From assembly GCA_934757275.1 (NCBI GenBank), contig CAKVLN010000002.1, positions 1 through 64,000 of the forward strand: a stretch of DNA of 64,000 nt. The letters are read 5' to 3'. Source of the DNA: an uncultured Candidatus Melainabacteria bacterium. Lineage in GTDB: Bacteria > Cyanobacteriota > Vampirovibrionia > Gastranaerophilales > Gastranaerophilaceae. The position numbers were made by a program, and so were the translations under genes. Shown here one piece after another: positions 35,717 to 44,354 of this stretch. Each line of letters opens with the position of its first letter. The stretch's first letter is position 1. The notes below the pieces were generated by a model that saw nothing but the letters and a program-made list of their open reading frames with translations, was not told where the DNA came from and made no database searches.

Positions 35717-36935
35717 TATTCAATACTTCCTTAGCTTTTTCTAACTGTTCGTCACGCTGATTCCCGACAAAGAAATCAAATTCGTTGCCGACTTCAATAT
35801 CAGGTTTAATTCCCAATTTATTAATATCAGTACCATTCGGTGTTAAATAGCGTGCAATTGTAACATTTACACCAGTTTGATTTGGTAGTGGGACTACCTT
35901 TTGCACCAAACCTTTGCCGAAGGTTTTTCTGCCAACGAGCGTAGCCTTATGTGTATCTTTTAGTGCGCCTGACAGAATTTCACTAGCACTTGCGCTAGCT
36001 CCGTTAACTAGAACCACAACCGGCTTTTGTAGCCCAAAATGTTCATCTTGAGCTTTTATTGATTTTTTGTAGCCGTTTCTGTATATAATGTCAACAATTG
36101 TACCGTTATTTATAAACATGTCTGCAATAAATACAGCGTTATCTAATAAACCACCAGTATTCCCACGCAAGTCAAGAATTAGCGAATCTGTGTTTTTTGT
36201 GTTTTCTAAAGCTTCTAAAAATTCATTCGGAGTTGTGCCACTCATGAAGCTTAAAATTTGAATGTAGCCTATGTGATTATCAAGCACAGAACTTTTGACG
36301 CTTTTAATTTTGATTTCTTTACGCTTAATTTTCTTTGTTAACTTTTTGTTGTTTCTTAATATTGTTAGCTCAACAACGCTATTTTCGGGACCTCTTACGA
36401 TTGCTGCAACGTCAGAAACGTTCATACCGCTAATATCTTTGCCATTAACTGCTGTAATTATGTCACCTTGTTTAAGTTGAGCAAAATCGGCTGGTGTTGC
36501 AGGCATAACGTTGAAAATCTCAATTTTACCAGCATTAGAATAGATATTAACACCTATTCCATAGATTTTTGAGGTAATAGAAGTTGTTAAATCTTCAAAA
36601 TCTTTTTGTGGCATAAAACGAGTATATGGCTCATTCAAGCTAGCAATCATCGTGTCTATTGCTATTCTGGCGTCTTCGTCTGTTTTAATTTTATTTCTAT
36701 AGTGTTCCTTCCAACGATACCAATTTTGATGGTTTAAGGTTGGTTCGTAATATTCTCGGCTTATTACCCGCCAAGTCTTATCAAATAACTTTTGAGGTGC
36801 AATTTCTTCGTGGTTTATAAGTGCTTGACGAGTGTAAAACGCATTAGTTTTAGTAAAAATTGACATGAAAACTCTGTTAAAAATTACTAAAATTAAAACG
36901 GACAATATAAAAATAAGTATTTGTTTTTTCTTCAT
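35685..36935 (-). CDS. S41 family C-terminal processing peptidase (CtpA/Prc type)
   Basis: Periplasmic serine protease with an N-terminal membrane anchor (MKKKQILIFILSVLILVIF, residues 1-19). The start is put at the ATG at 36935; a TTG six codons upstream is possible but lacks support. The 416 residues contain a PDZ domain (about 95-190, with IYGIGVNIYS, LKQGDIITAVNGKDI and GMNVSDVAAIVRG) and the S41 catalytic domain. This carries DLRGNTGGLLDNAV, the serine in NGASASASEILSGAL (about residue 315) and the lysine in KTFGKGLVQKV. Such proteases trim C-termini of envelope proteins. It overlaps bioF downstream. Confidence 0.92.
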   Translation of the reverse strand: MKKKQILIFILSVLILVIFNRVFMSIFTKTNAFYTRQALINHEEIAPQKLFDKTWRVISREYYEPTLNHQNWYRWKEHYRNKIKTDEDARIAIDTMIASLNEPYTRFMPQKDFEDLTTSITSKIYGIGVNIYSNAGKIEIFNVMPATPADFAQLKQGDIITAVNGKDISGMNVSDVAAIVRGPENSVVELTILRNNKKLTKKIKRKEIKIKSVKSSVLDNHIGYIQILSFMSGTTPNEFLEALENTKNTDSLILDLRGNTGGLLDNAVFIADMFINNGTIVDIIYRNGYKKSIKAQDEHFGLQKPVVVLVNGASASASEILSGALKDTHKATLVGRKTFGKGLVQKVVPLPNQTGVNVTIARYLTPNGTDINKLGIKPDIEVGNEFDFFVGNQRDEQLEKAKEVLNNDKRIGNSKK

Positions 36936-37032
36936 ACCACAATTTAACACCAAGTATAAGGCGTAATCAATATGCTATTTGAAGTTTTGCATGCTAATAT
37001 TAATTAATTTTAAATAATAATATTTTTTCTGA

Positions 37033-37698
37033 TTAATTACTAAACCCTGGTGAAGTTAGCGGTAGATTTTTATATCCTTCGTTTGCAAATACAGTTTTCT
37101 TTATGTATTTATTAGTGTGATTTCCCTTTTCTAACAACTGTTTCAATACATTTTCTCTTGTAACTAAAGCTGATTCTAGATTATTAGATTCTGGATAACG
37201 TTTTAAAATCTCTGTCCAAACAATTGCTTCCATAGTCCAAGCGTAAGTTTCTTCATTTAATGAATTATATTCATCTTGATGTAACGCCTCATGCGCTAAC
37301 AAAGCAGCCAACGCTCCTGGAGGTGCATATTCGTGTTTTGGGTTAATATAGACATACAAACGCCCTTTCTTTTTCCAACCTACTGCATCAAAAGTAGCGT
37401 AAGCTTCATTAATTTCAGAAAGGTCTTTAAACATTACTTTTACAGGCATTTGAGTTACATTATATCCTAATAAGGCTTTTCTTGAAAATTCGCCAGATGT
37501 ATCTTTTAGCATGTCTAAAGCAACATGGAAAATCTGTTCATTTGATACGTTTTTATACTCGTCAGAAATACTGTTAATATACTCCTGCGTGTACTTTGAG
37601 GGTAACTTAACATTAGAAGGCACTGGCTCATAAGACTTTGCGATTGTAGGAGCCAGTGAAAGCCCCATGAATATTAAAAAACTAAGTAATTTTTTCAT
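37033..37698 (-). CDS. secreted protein with HExxH motif, putative zinc peptidase
   Basis: Exported protein of about 221 residues. The ATG at 37698 is chosen because AAAGAGGA lies 7 nt upstream and the product then opens with a signal peptide (MKKLLSFLIFMGLSLAPTIA); the frame extends further upstream without support. A zincin-like helix AALLAHEALHQDEY places His136, Glu137 and His140, with NEETYAW downstream offering candidate third ligands. No family is recognised beyond a gluzincin-like pattern, so activity is uncertain. It stands alone, divergent from the MnmD-like gene. Confidence 0.6.
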   Translation of the reverse strand: MKKLLSFLIFMGLSLAPTIAKSYEPVPSNVKLPSKYTQEYINSISDEYKNVSNEQIFHVALDMLKDTSGEFSRKALLGYNVTQMPVKVMFKDLSEINEAYATFDAVGWKKKGRLYVYINPKHEYAPPGALAALLAHEALHQDEYNSLNEETYAWTMEAIVWTEILKRYPESNNLESALVTRENVLKQLLEKGNHTNKYIKKTVFANEGYKNLPLTSPGFSN

Positions 37699-37772
37699 AC
37701 AACTATCCTCTTTACTTATATTATTATATACTTTTGTAAAGACAAATGTCAAAAATTTAATCATTTTTGCGC

Positions 37773-37778
37773 TATAAT
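37773..37778 (+). promoter_or_regulatory. -10 box of the MnmD-like gene, predicted leaderless
   Basis: A perfect TATAAT ends 7 nt before the ATG at 37786 with no ribosome-binding site between. The -35 position 17 nt upstream (CAAAAA) is weak. Confidence 0.5.
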
Positions 37779-37785
37779 ATAGACT

Positions 37786-39162
37786 ATGAGGGATTATGAA
37801 CCGTATTATACAGAAGATGGCTCAATTGGGCTGTATTCATACGCTGACAAAGACGTTTTTCATTCAAAGTTTGGTGCATTAACCGAGGCGTGGGAAAAGT
37901 TTATTATACCATCTGGAATAGATAAAAATTCTAATCAAGAAATAAAAGTTCTTGATGTTTGTTATGGAATTGGTTATAACACAAAAGCGTTGATGAGTTT
38001 TTTTATAAATAAAAATAAAATTTATAAAAAAAATATTTTACAAAAAAGTTTCTCTAAAATCACAAGTATCGTATCGAGATATACCAATAAAACAAGGGGT
38101 GAAAAGAAGAGAGCATTATCAGTATATAACGAAACGATTGATAACAATAATAATTTCCAGACGTTAAAAGTAGACTGCTTAGAAATTAATAAAGAGATAG
38201 TTGAACTTTCTCCTTTGTTTAGAACGATTAAAACTCCAGAAGAAATCTATACAGATTTTGTACCAAAAATTTTAGATTGCTTTGACACATATTATACTCT
38301 TAGAAATTTATTTACAGAGTTTATGACAAACTTTTTGCCTAAAAATAGAAAAGAGATAAATGATTTGTTGGATATAAAATTTAAAAATATGCATATAGAA
38401 CGTGAATATAAAATTAACCCCTTTGTAAACTATATAATTCTAAATGCGATTTCTGAAAAATTTGGAGCTGAATATCCAGATGAAAATCTCGAAGAAATTT
38501 TAAAAGATAAGACCAATAAGAAATTTTTTGACAAGTCCTTAGTAAAATATGCCCGATTTAATCAAAAATGGGGGTATAATAAGTCATCTAATAGTATTTT
38601 ATCGACCTTTTTACATAATATATATTATGACCACTTATCGAACCGTAATAAAAAAATGAATTTTAAGGCAATTGAGAGCCTCATAGAGCTTAATTTTCAC
38701 ATAAATGACGCTCGAAAGACTATTTTGGAATTAGAGGAGCAATATGACTATATATTTTTAGATGCTTTTACTTATACAAAAGCTCCGCAATTATGGTCAA
38801 TGGAATTTATTGCAGAATTACATAAACGCTTATCACCAAGTGGTGTGCTTATGACATATTCAAATTCTGTACAAGTAAGAAATACGCTTCTTGAAAATAA
38901 TTTTTATGTTGGCAAGATTTATAACGAGAAGAATAAAAAATTTATTGGCACTATTGCGTCTAAAGATAAAAATAAAATTAAATATCCGTTGAATAACTAT
39001 GAACTGGGTTTGTGTTTAACAAAAGCGGGTATTCCATATCATGATCCAAATTTATCTTTTGACAGTAAGGATATTTTAGAATTAAGAGAGTACGAATATC
39101 GACATAGTACCTTAATGAGTTCATCTAGATATATTAAATTAAGAGGTTCTGAAAATGAATAA
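37786..39162 (+). CDS. MnmD-like tRNA methyltransferase (DUF752) with internal insertion
   Basis: SAM-dependent methyltransferase resembling the stand-alone MnmC1/MnmD type, which makes mnm5(s2)U at the tRNA wobble uridine. The N-terminus YYTEDGSIGLYSYADKDVFH SKFGALTEAWE-type start is followed by the SAM motif VLDVCYGIGYNTKA (about 50-63). The C-terminal part has YIFLDAFTYTKAPQLWSMEF (about 323-342), TRAGIPY-like LTKAGIPYHDPNL, and a final SSSRYIKLR. At 458 residues it is longer than usual (roughly 250-350) because of an insertion of 100-200 residues between these parts, Asn/Lys rich and helical. The FAD oxidoreductase gene overlaps its end by 8 nt. Confidence 0.75.
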   Translation: MRDYEPYYTEDGSIGLYSYADKDVFHSKFGALTEAWEKFIIPSGIDKNSNQEIKVLDVCYGIGYNTKALMSFFINKNKIYKKNILQKSFSKITSIVSRYTNKTRGEKKRALSVYNETIDNNNNFQTLKVDCLEINKEIVELSPLFRTIKTPEEIYTDFVPKILDCFDTYYTLRNLFTEFMTNFLPKNRKEINDLLDIKFKNMHIEREYKINPFVNYIILNAISEKFGAEYPDENLEEILKDKTNKKFFDKSLVKYARFNQKWGYNKSSNSILSTFLHNIYYDHLSNRNKKMNFKAIESLIELNFHINDARKTILELEEQYDYIFLDAFTYTKAPQLWSMEFIAELHKRLSPSGVLMTYSNSVQVRNTLLENNFYVGKIYNEKNKKFIGTIASKDKNKIKYPLNNYELGLCLTKAGIPYHDPNLSFDSKDILELREYEYRHSTLMSSSRYIKLRGSENE

Positions 39163-40396
39163 GTATGATGTAATTATTGTTGGCGGTGGAACTGCAGGTT
39201 GCGCTTGCGCTTATATAGCGGGAAAATTAGGTTTAAAGACTCTTTTAATTGAAAAAAATTCTTTTTTAGGTGGCTCAATAACTTCAGCTTTGGTTATTCC
39301 AGCGATGAAAACCTCTGATAATGCAATAAATACAGAGTTTTTTGATACTTTGTATAAAAAGTTGCATTCTATAGGCGGTGCAATTACTTATTCGGATAGC
39401 AATAAAGGGTGGTTTAACCCAGAATTAACAAAAATTGTACTAGATGAGATGATGAAAGACGCAAATGTAAAAGTTGTATTTGAAGCAAACATAAATGATA
39501 TAAAAGAAAATTTATCGTCATATAACGTCACGATAGATAACAATAATTCTTTTCTCATAGAAGAGGAGTTATTGAACCCTATCGAAACGATTTATTTAGT
39601 AGATGCGACAGGTGATGCAAAAATTTGTGAAAAATTAAATTGTGAATTTTTAGAAAAAAAATCTCAGCCAATTAATTTGAGATTTATAATGTCAGGCATT
39701 GATGTCGAAAAATTTTCTAGTTGGATAATGAATTTTGACCCAAATAGAGATGTAACAACTTCTTTCAAGATTGATGGTAATACATACTTGTCAACGGCTT
39801 ATACTTGGGACACGAACCAAAATTGGGCGTTAAGACCTCTCTTTAAACAAGCAATAGAGGACGGTGTACTTACAGAGGCTGAAACGAACTATTTTCAGCT
39901 GTTTTCGGTAGCGGGGACACCTGATTCAATAGCTTTTAATGCACCAAGGCTTCTTAACCCTCAAAACCCTTATGTAGAGGGTCGTGCAAGCATATACAGG
40001 CTATCACAATTCTGCAAAAAATACCTTCCTGGCTTTGAAAAAGCTTATATTTCAGACATCGCAAACTCTTTAGGCATAAGGGTTTCCAACAGAGTAAAAG
40101 GTAAATACGTGTATACACAAGAAGATTTAAAGTCTGGCAAAAGGTTTAAAAACCCTGTAGTAGTATCAAATTATCCTATTGATATTCATTCTGACCAAAA
40201 AGATGGTTCAAAATTGGAAAAAGTGTATCAAGAGTATCAATTACCAATCGAGTCGCTAATTGTAAAAGATAATTTATTTGTTATTGGACGTTGTATATCG
40301 ACTGACTTTGAAGCTCAAGGTGCTTTGCGTATAATTCCTTCTTGCTTTTCCATGGGCGAAGGATTAGCAAAATATCTAAAGGCTAAAGCCTTTTAG
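39155..40396 (+). CDS. FAD-dependent oxidoreductase (FAD_oxidored type)
   Basis: Flavoprotein of 413 residues. The N-terminal dinucleotide-binding motif is DVIIVGGGTAGCACAYIAG (about residues 5-23), followed by LLIEKNSFLGGSITSALVIP, characteristic of the FAD_oxidored family rather than the DAO family of MnmC2. A second nucleotide-contact segment is YLVDATGDAKICEKLNC (about 148-164), and the C-terminal VIGRCISTDFEAQGALRI completes the FAD site. The substrate is unknown. Its 8-nt overlap with the MnmD-like gene implies co-translation, which makes a link to tRNA modification tempting but unproven. Confidence 0.75.
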   Translation: MNKYDVIIVGGGTAGCACAYIAGKLGLKTLLIEKNSFLGGSITSALVIPAMKTSDNAINTEFFDTLYKKLHSIGGAITYSDSNKGWFNPELTKIVLDEMMKDANVKVVFEANINDIKENLSSYNVTIDNNNSFLIEEELLNPIETIYLVDATGDAKICEKLNCEFLEKKSQPINLRFIMSGIDVEKFSSWIMNFDPNRDVTTSFKIDGNTYLSTAYTWDTNQNWALRPLFKQAIEDGVLTEAETNYFQLFSVAGTPDSIAFNAPRLLNPQNPYVEGRASIYRLSQFCKKYLPGFEKAYISDIANSLGIRVSNRVKGKYVYTQEDLKSGKRFKNPVVVSNYPIDIHSDQKDGSKLEKVYQEYQLPIESLIVKDNLFVIGRCISTDFEAQGALRIIPSCFSMGEGLAKYLKAKAF

Positions 40397-40446
40397 ATAT
40401 TTTGAATTTTAATAAATTTTATTAAATTATTCTACAACCGCATTTT

Positions 40447-40866
40447 ACGCCGTGAGCGTGTGGCGATTAGCCACGATAGCGAACGTAAAAGTGCAGGCTC
40501 TGCCTGCTAGAAATAAACGCTCATAAGAGCGTAGAAAACAATGGCGTGCTTTTTCTTTCTTTTGGTACTTTTGGGGTAAATAAAACCGACTTGCAGTCAC
40601 AATACCAGTTTAGAAGTGAAGTGAAAAATATTTGTCTCGCAAATAAAGAGAAAGAAAAGTACATCAAAAACAAAGCTTTTATCACAAAAAACTTCTTACT
40701 TTTTTCTTTTTTGTTGCGAAATAAAAAGAAAAAAGTAAGCAAAAAAGAAAAACTACGCTACTGTTTTCTACGCTCTTACGAGCGTTGATTAAATGGCTGA
40801 TTAGCAGGCAGAGCCTGCACTCTTACACTCGCTACTGTGGCTAAACGCCACACGCTCGTGGTGCAA
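40447..40866. repeat. inverted repeat of about 415 bp with 110-bp arms
   Basis: The left arm (about 40450-40570) and the right arm (about 40740-40862) are inverted copies with roughly 85 percent identity by eye. Shared blocks are GAGCGTGTGGCG, GTGCAGGCTCTGCCTGCTA, AACGCTC.TAAGAGCGTAGAAAACA and a CTTTTTCTTT run. The centre holds a further hairpin (40695-40739, CTTACTTTTTTC...GAAAAAAGTAAG). No transposase is encoded; the lysine-rich frames inside are repeat translations. It looks like a miniature non-autonomous element or a relic of nested insertions. Confidence 0.85.
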
Positions 40867-40896
40867 TATCGTTTGATATTTGAACATGTATAACTT

Positions 40897-40966
40897 GCTA
40901 ACCGCCATAGTTAGTGAGGTCGCAGTTGTACGAACGTGAGTGAGTTACAAATGCGGGTGGGCATTA
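40897..40966. repeat. composite repeat module next to dxr
   Basis: CTAACCGCCATAGTTAGTGAGGTCGCAG...ACAAATGCGGGTGGGCATTA is a reversed, degenerate copy of the CCCACCCGCATTCGTA module. It ends at the dxr stop codon. Confidence 0.7.
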
Positions 40967-40967
40967 A

Positions 40968-42074
40968 CTAAAACAACTCTCTTGTTTTACGTCTAATTTC
41001 TTCATCGATAGCAAAAATTTCATCAATATTAGGTGACTTTTGAACCTTATGTTGTGCCATCATTTTTTCAACTGAATCAATAATATCAAATAGTTTGATA
41101 TGCCCTCTTAAAAAGGCAAAAACCGCTTCTTCATTAGATGCGTTTAGGCAAACTGTTGCAGAGCCACCAGTTCTACCTGCATCATAAGCTAATTTTAAAG
41201 CTTTGAACTTTTCCCAATTAGGTTCTTCAAAGTCTAAACGAGCAATTTCTGCAAAACTAAAACTCTTTGATTTAATGCCTTCATAGCGTTCTGGATAAGT
41301 TATAGCATACTGTATTGGAATATGCATACTTGGTAAACCTAACTGAGCAATGACGCTTCCATCAACATATTCAATTGCTGAATGCACAATACTTTGAGGG
41401 TGAACAACCACCTGAATATCATCATACGACATGTTAAACAAATGGTGCGCTTCAATAACCTCTAGCCCTTTGTTCATAAGTGTTGCACTATCTACAGTAA
41501 TTTTTCGTCCCATGTTCCAACGTGGGTGCGCTAAAGCTTGTTCTACGGTCGCATTCTTCATATCTTCAACAGTTTTCTTTAAAAATGGGCCGCCAGAAGC
41601 TGTAATTATCAATTTATCAACTTGTGTAATATCTTTGATGCACTGATGTATAGCGCAATGTTCACTATCTACTGGAATAATTTTTACACCTTTTTCTTTC
41701 GCTAGTGGCATTACAATATCACCAGCCATAACAAGTGTTTCTTTGTTTGCTAATGCTATATCAATTCCATTATTTATAGCAGTAATTGTTGGTTTTAAGC
41801 CAATTCGTCCAGATACCGCAACCAATATAATATCATTTTCTTGGTTTGAACAAATTTCATCAAGGCTTAACGGTTTAGCACCTTCAATTTCGTTTATATT
41901 CTCTGCATAAGCATATTTTGGCTTAAACTTCTTGATTTGTTCATTCAATAGAGAAGTATTAGCTCCAGCCGTCAAAGCAATAATTTCAAATTTGTCTTGT
42001 AATTTTTCTATTACTTCTAAGGCTTGTCGACCAATAGAACCGGTTGAACCTAATATACTTATTTTTCTTTTCAT
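40968..42074 (-). CDS. dxr: 1-deoxy-D-xylulose 5-phosphate reductoisomerase
   Basis: Second enzyme of the MEP isoprenoid pathway, converting DXP to MEP with NADPH. The 368-residue length is near normal. Visible features are the NADPH-binding ILGSTGSIGRQALEVIEK (residues 6-23), LANKETLVMAG (about 127-137), PVDSEHCAIHQCI with metal ligands Asp/Glu, TASGGPFL (about 174), and LEVIEAHHLF. AGAGGA lies 7 nt before the ATG. It lies 1 nt after rfbD on the same strand, suggesting a pair. MEP-pathway isoprenoids are expected in this lineage. Confidence 0.96.
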   Translation of the reverse strand: MKRKISILGSTGSIGRQALEVIEKLQDKFEIIALTAGANTSLLNEQIKKFKPKYAYAENINEIEGAKPLSLDEICSNQENDIILVAVSGRIGLKPTITAINNGIDIALANKETLVMAGDIVMPLAKEKGVKIIPVDSEHCAIHQCIKDITQVDKLIITASGGPFLKKTVEDMKNATVEQALAHPRWNMGRKITVDSATLMNKGLEVIEAHHLFNMSYDDIQVVVHPQSIVHSAIEYVDGSVIAQLGLPSMHIPIQYAITYPERYEGIKSKSFSFAEIARLDFEEPNWEKFKALKLAYDAGRTGGSATVCLNASNEEAVFAFLRGHIKLFDIIDSVEKMMAQHKVQKSPNIDEIFAIDEEIRRKTRELF

Positions 42075-42075
42075 T

Positions 42076-42900
42076 TTATTCCTCTACTCTTAAATCTAAA
42101 TAATCATGCAAAGCGTCTTTCCAAAATCTACAAATTTTATTGTTCTCCATAACGCTATATTGAGGACGTTTTGCAGGACGTGGAAATTCCGATGTTGTGC
42201 AAGGTTGTAAGTTTACATCTAGCTTTAAATAATCAAATATTTCTTTTGCAAAACCATACCAACTTGTGCTACCAGAACCACATGTATGATATGTACCGTA
42301 ATTATCGGTTTGCAACAGTGATACTATTGCATTAGATAATTCAACTGTCCAAGTTGGACAACCTATCTGATCATCTACAACTTTTAAAACTTCTTTATCT
42401 TTTAGTGCTATCATAGTTTCTACAAAATTTTTGCCGTGATGACCGTACAACCAGCTTGTTCTTGTAATAAAATACTTATTGCATAGCTTTTTAACCATTT
42501 CTTCGCCCTGATACTTGGTTAATCCATAATTGTTTATAGGATTAGGTGTATCGGTTATTAAATATGGGGTCTGTTTGGTACCATCAAAAATGTAATCAGT
42601 TGACACATAAACAATTGGTATATCTAAATTTGCGCAAGCTCTAGCAATATTTTCTGTTCCTTTTACATTTATAAGCGACGCAGTTGCAATATCCTCTTCT
42701 GCCTTGTCTACATTTGTGTAAGCCGCACAATGAACAACATAATCAGGTTTTATTGTTTCAAAAACCTCGTTTACAATTATTTTATTAGTAATATCAAGAT
42801 TTGCACAATCTGTTTCAATAGAATCGAAACCAAAATCTTCTAAAATAGGACATAAGTCTTGACCTAACATTCCATTTGCGCCTGTAACAAGTACTTTCAT
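42076..42900 (-). CDS. rfbD: dTDP-4-dehydrorhamnose reductase
   Basis: Last enzyme of dTDP-L-rhamnose synthesis, an NADPH-dependent SDR-type reductase. The ATG at 42900 is chosen because AGAGGAG is 6 nt upstream and the product starts at the Rossmann motif (VLVTGANGMLGQDL, residues 3-16); extra upstream codons lack support. The 274 residues include VVHCAAYTNVDKAEED (about 65-80), the catalytic YGLTKYQGE (Tyr/Lys, about 127-135), and RTSWLYGHHGKNFVETM (about 152-168). The other rhamnose genes rmlA, B and C are not here. Rhamnose probably ends up in LPS or surface glycans. Confidence 0.92.
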   Translation of the reverse strand: MKVLVTGANGMLGQDLCPILEDFGFDSIETDCANLDITNKIIVNEVFETIKPDYVVHCAAYTNVDKAEEDIATASLINVKGTENIARACANLDIPIVYVSTDYIFDGTKQTPYLITDTPNPINNYGLTKYQGEEMVKKLCNKYFITRTSWLYGHHGKNFVETMIALKDKEVLKVVDDQIGCPTWTVELSNAIVSLLQTDNYGTYHTCGSGSTSWYGFAKEIFDYLKLDVNLQPCTTSEFPRPAKRPQYSVMENNKICRFWKDALHDYLDLRVEE

Positions 42901-42998
42901 TATAACTCCTCTTATTTTATAAAAGAATTTTATCATAAATAAAATACGTGCGCAAAACTGATTAAAAAAAGAAAAACTAATATTTAGCAATAAAAAAT

Positions 42999-43071
42999 TG
43001 CGCTTGGCGCGATTCGAACGCGCGACCTATCCCTTAAAAGGGGAGTGCTCTACCTGCTGAGCTACAAGCGC
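42999..43071 (-). tRNA. tRNA-Lys (anticodon TTT)
   Basis: A 73-nt cloverleaf on the minus strand: acceptor GCGCTTG pairing with CAAGCGC, D arm TAGCTCAGCAGGTAGAGC, anticodon loop CTTTTAA (anticodon TTT), variable AGGTC, T arm GCGCG-TTCGAAT-CGCGC, discriminator A. The anticodon stem has one C-T mismatch at its base. The CCA end is not encoded. A T-rich run follows its 3' end. Confidence 0.96.
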
Positions 43072-43157
43072 AAATTTTATCTTAAAATTTGTAAAACTAT
43101 TTACTTATCAAAAACCTTTATATTTCGGTCTGTGGGCTAACCACAAGATTTATATTA

Positions 43158-44162
43158 TCAAGAACAAAATTTACTGTCAAGGGTTTTATTTGATATTTCT
43201 TTAATAATTTCTCTAATTTCATCTGAAACATCGCTATCATTGGCAATATTGCCTCTTACCATTTTTGCAAATTCTGCCTTCTTAAACTCATGCAACCCCT
43301 TAGTCTTGAAAATATTCTCTAAATTTTTAGCTTCTGGTAGCCCCTCTTCAAAATCGTCTTCACTAATAGAGTTAAAATTCTCTAAATGCTTATTAATAGT
43401 TTTAATAATAAGCGACTTTGGCAACAAATCTTCAAACTCACCGCATGCTACAAGGTGAATTTTATCAATCTCTCTCAATTTTGGCTTAATTTGCGCAATA
43501 TTTTCTTCTGCATCTTTATCCAATAGCAAGAATATCGGCAACTTTAGCTCTTCTGAAAGCTTGTAGTACATCTTTACCACCTGACTTTTACCACCTGCTG
43601 GAATTACTTGAATTCCTTTTTGGTAAAAATCATGCCCTAAATATTTTGAAAAAGCTGGAAGTAAAGTTTCCTCCGTTAAACCTTCAACTAGCAAAACCTT
43701 TTCAATCGGAAATTTTAGATAATGCTCTTCTCTCATTAGCTTTAAATCAGCATTTTCAGCCAAAGATTTTAGCCAACGCAAATTTACTACACAAGTTTCA
43801 TCAATCAAATTTATTGCAAGTTTGTAATTTATTTCATTATTTAACAAAATTTGCGTTTGTTCATCATTATTAAATACAGAATTTTCATACTCTATTAATT
43901 TATTGTTAATAGAAAAATCAGCTTCAACGTTCATATTTGGCACTAATTCGTTCAAAGAATTATTTAAAACTTCAACTGCTAGGTTTGCAATTTCTTGCAT
44001 ATCTAGATTTTCTAATTCTGTTTTTTTGTATTTTGGCTCAACAATATTTCCTAAAATAATATCAAAAAATACCCTCAAATACTTTTCTTTTGTAGGTTTA
44101 AAACGTGTTAGCCTATCTAGTGAGATTAAAACTTGTTCTTTTGTTAGAGCCTTGAATTTCAA
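43158..44162 (-). CDS. stand-alone OLD-type TOPRIM domain protein
   Basis: A 334-residue protein carrying a TOPRIM nuclease/primase-type fold without the ABC-ATPase half of OLD proteins. The core is VLLVEGLTEETLLPAFSKYL (about 158-177) with the catalytic Glu, VIPAGGKSQVVK (about 187-198), and LPIFLLLDKDAEENI with DxD (about 211-225). About 150 residues ahead of it are helical and acidic with no recognisable domain. The start is TTG, supported by AAGGA 8 nt upstream. It could be a nuclease of a defence or repair system, or a regulator; no partner gene is adjacent. Confidence 0.7.
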   Translation of the reverse strand: MKFKALTKEQVLISLDRLTRFKPTKEKYLRVFFDIILGNIVEPKYKKTELENLDMQEIANLAVEVLNNSLNELVPNMNVEADFSINNKLIEYENSVFNNDEQTQILLNNEINYKLAINLIDETCVVNLRWLKSLAENADLKLMREEHYLKFPIEKVLLVEGLTEETLLPAFSKYLGHDFYQKGIQVIPAGGKSQVVKMYYKLSEELKLPIFLLLDKDAEENIAQIKPKLREIDKIHLVACGEFEDLLPKSLIIKTINKHLENFNSISEDDFEEGLPEAKNLENIFKTKGLHEFKKAEFAKMVRGNIANDSDVSDEIREIIKEISNKTLDSKFCS

Positions 44163-44354
44163 AAAATTTTCCTTACTTTGCTATAAAAATATTTTATTAT
44201 TTATATCGCTAAAATTCAATATTTTTAAGTGAAAAATTTTTTAAAGAAATATGTAAAGATTTGTAACAATTTCGCCAAACAAGTGAAATTCTCAATTAAT
44301 AAAAGACTTTATATATATAAAGATACAAATAAACACGGAGACTAGATACAGACA

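Noticed and set aside
40546..40788. Lysine-rich frames inside the large inverted repeat
   Set aside because: Their sequence is dictated by poly-A and poly-T arms of the inverted repeat, on both strands.
42901..42990. Extended start for rfbD
   Set aside because: Extra codons precede the Rossmann motif, which in this family begins at the N-terminus; AGAGGAG supports the ATG at 42900.
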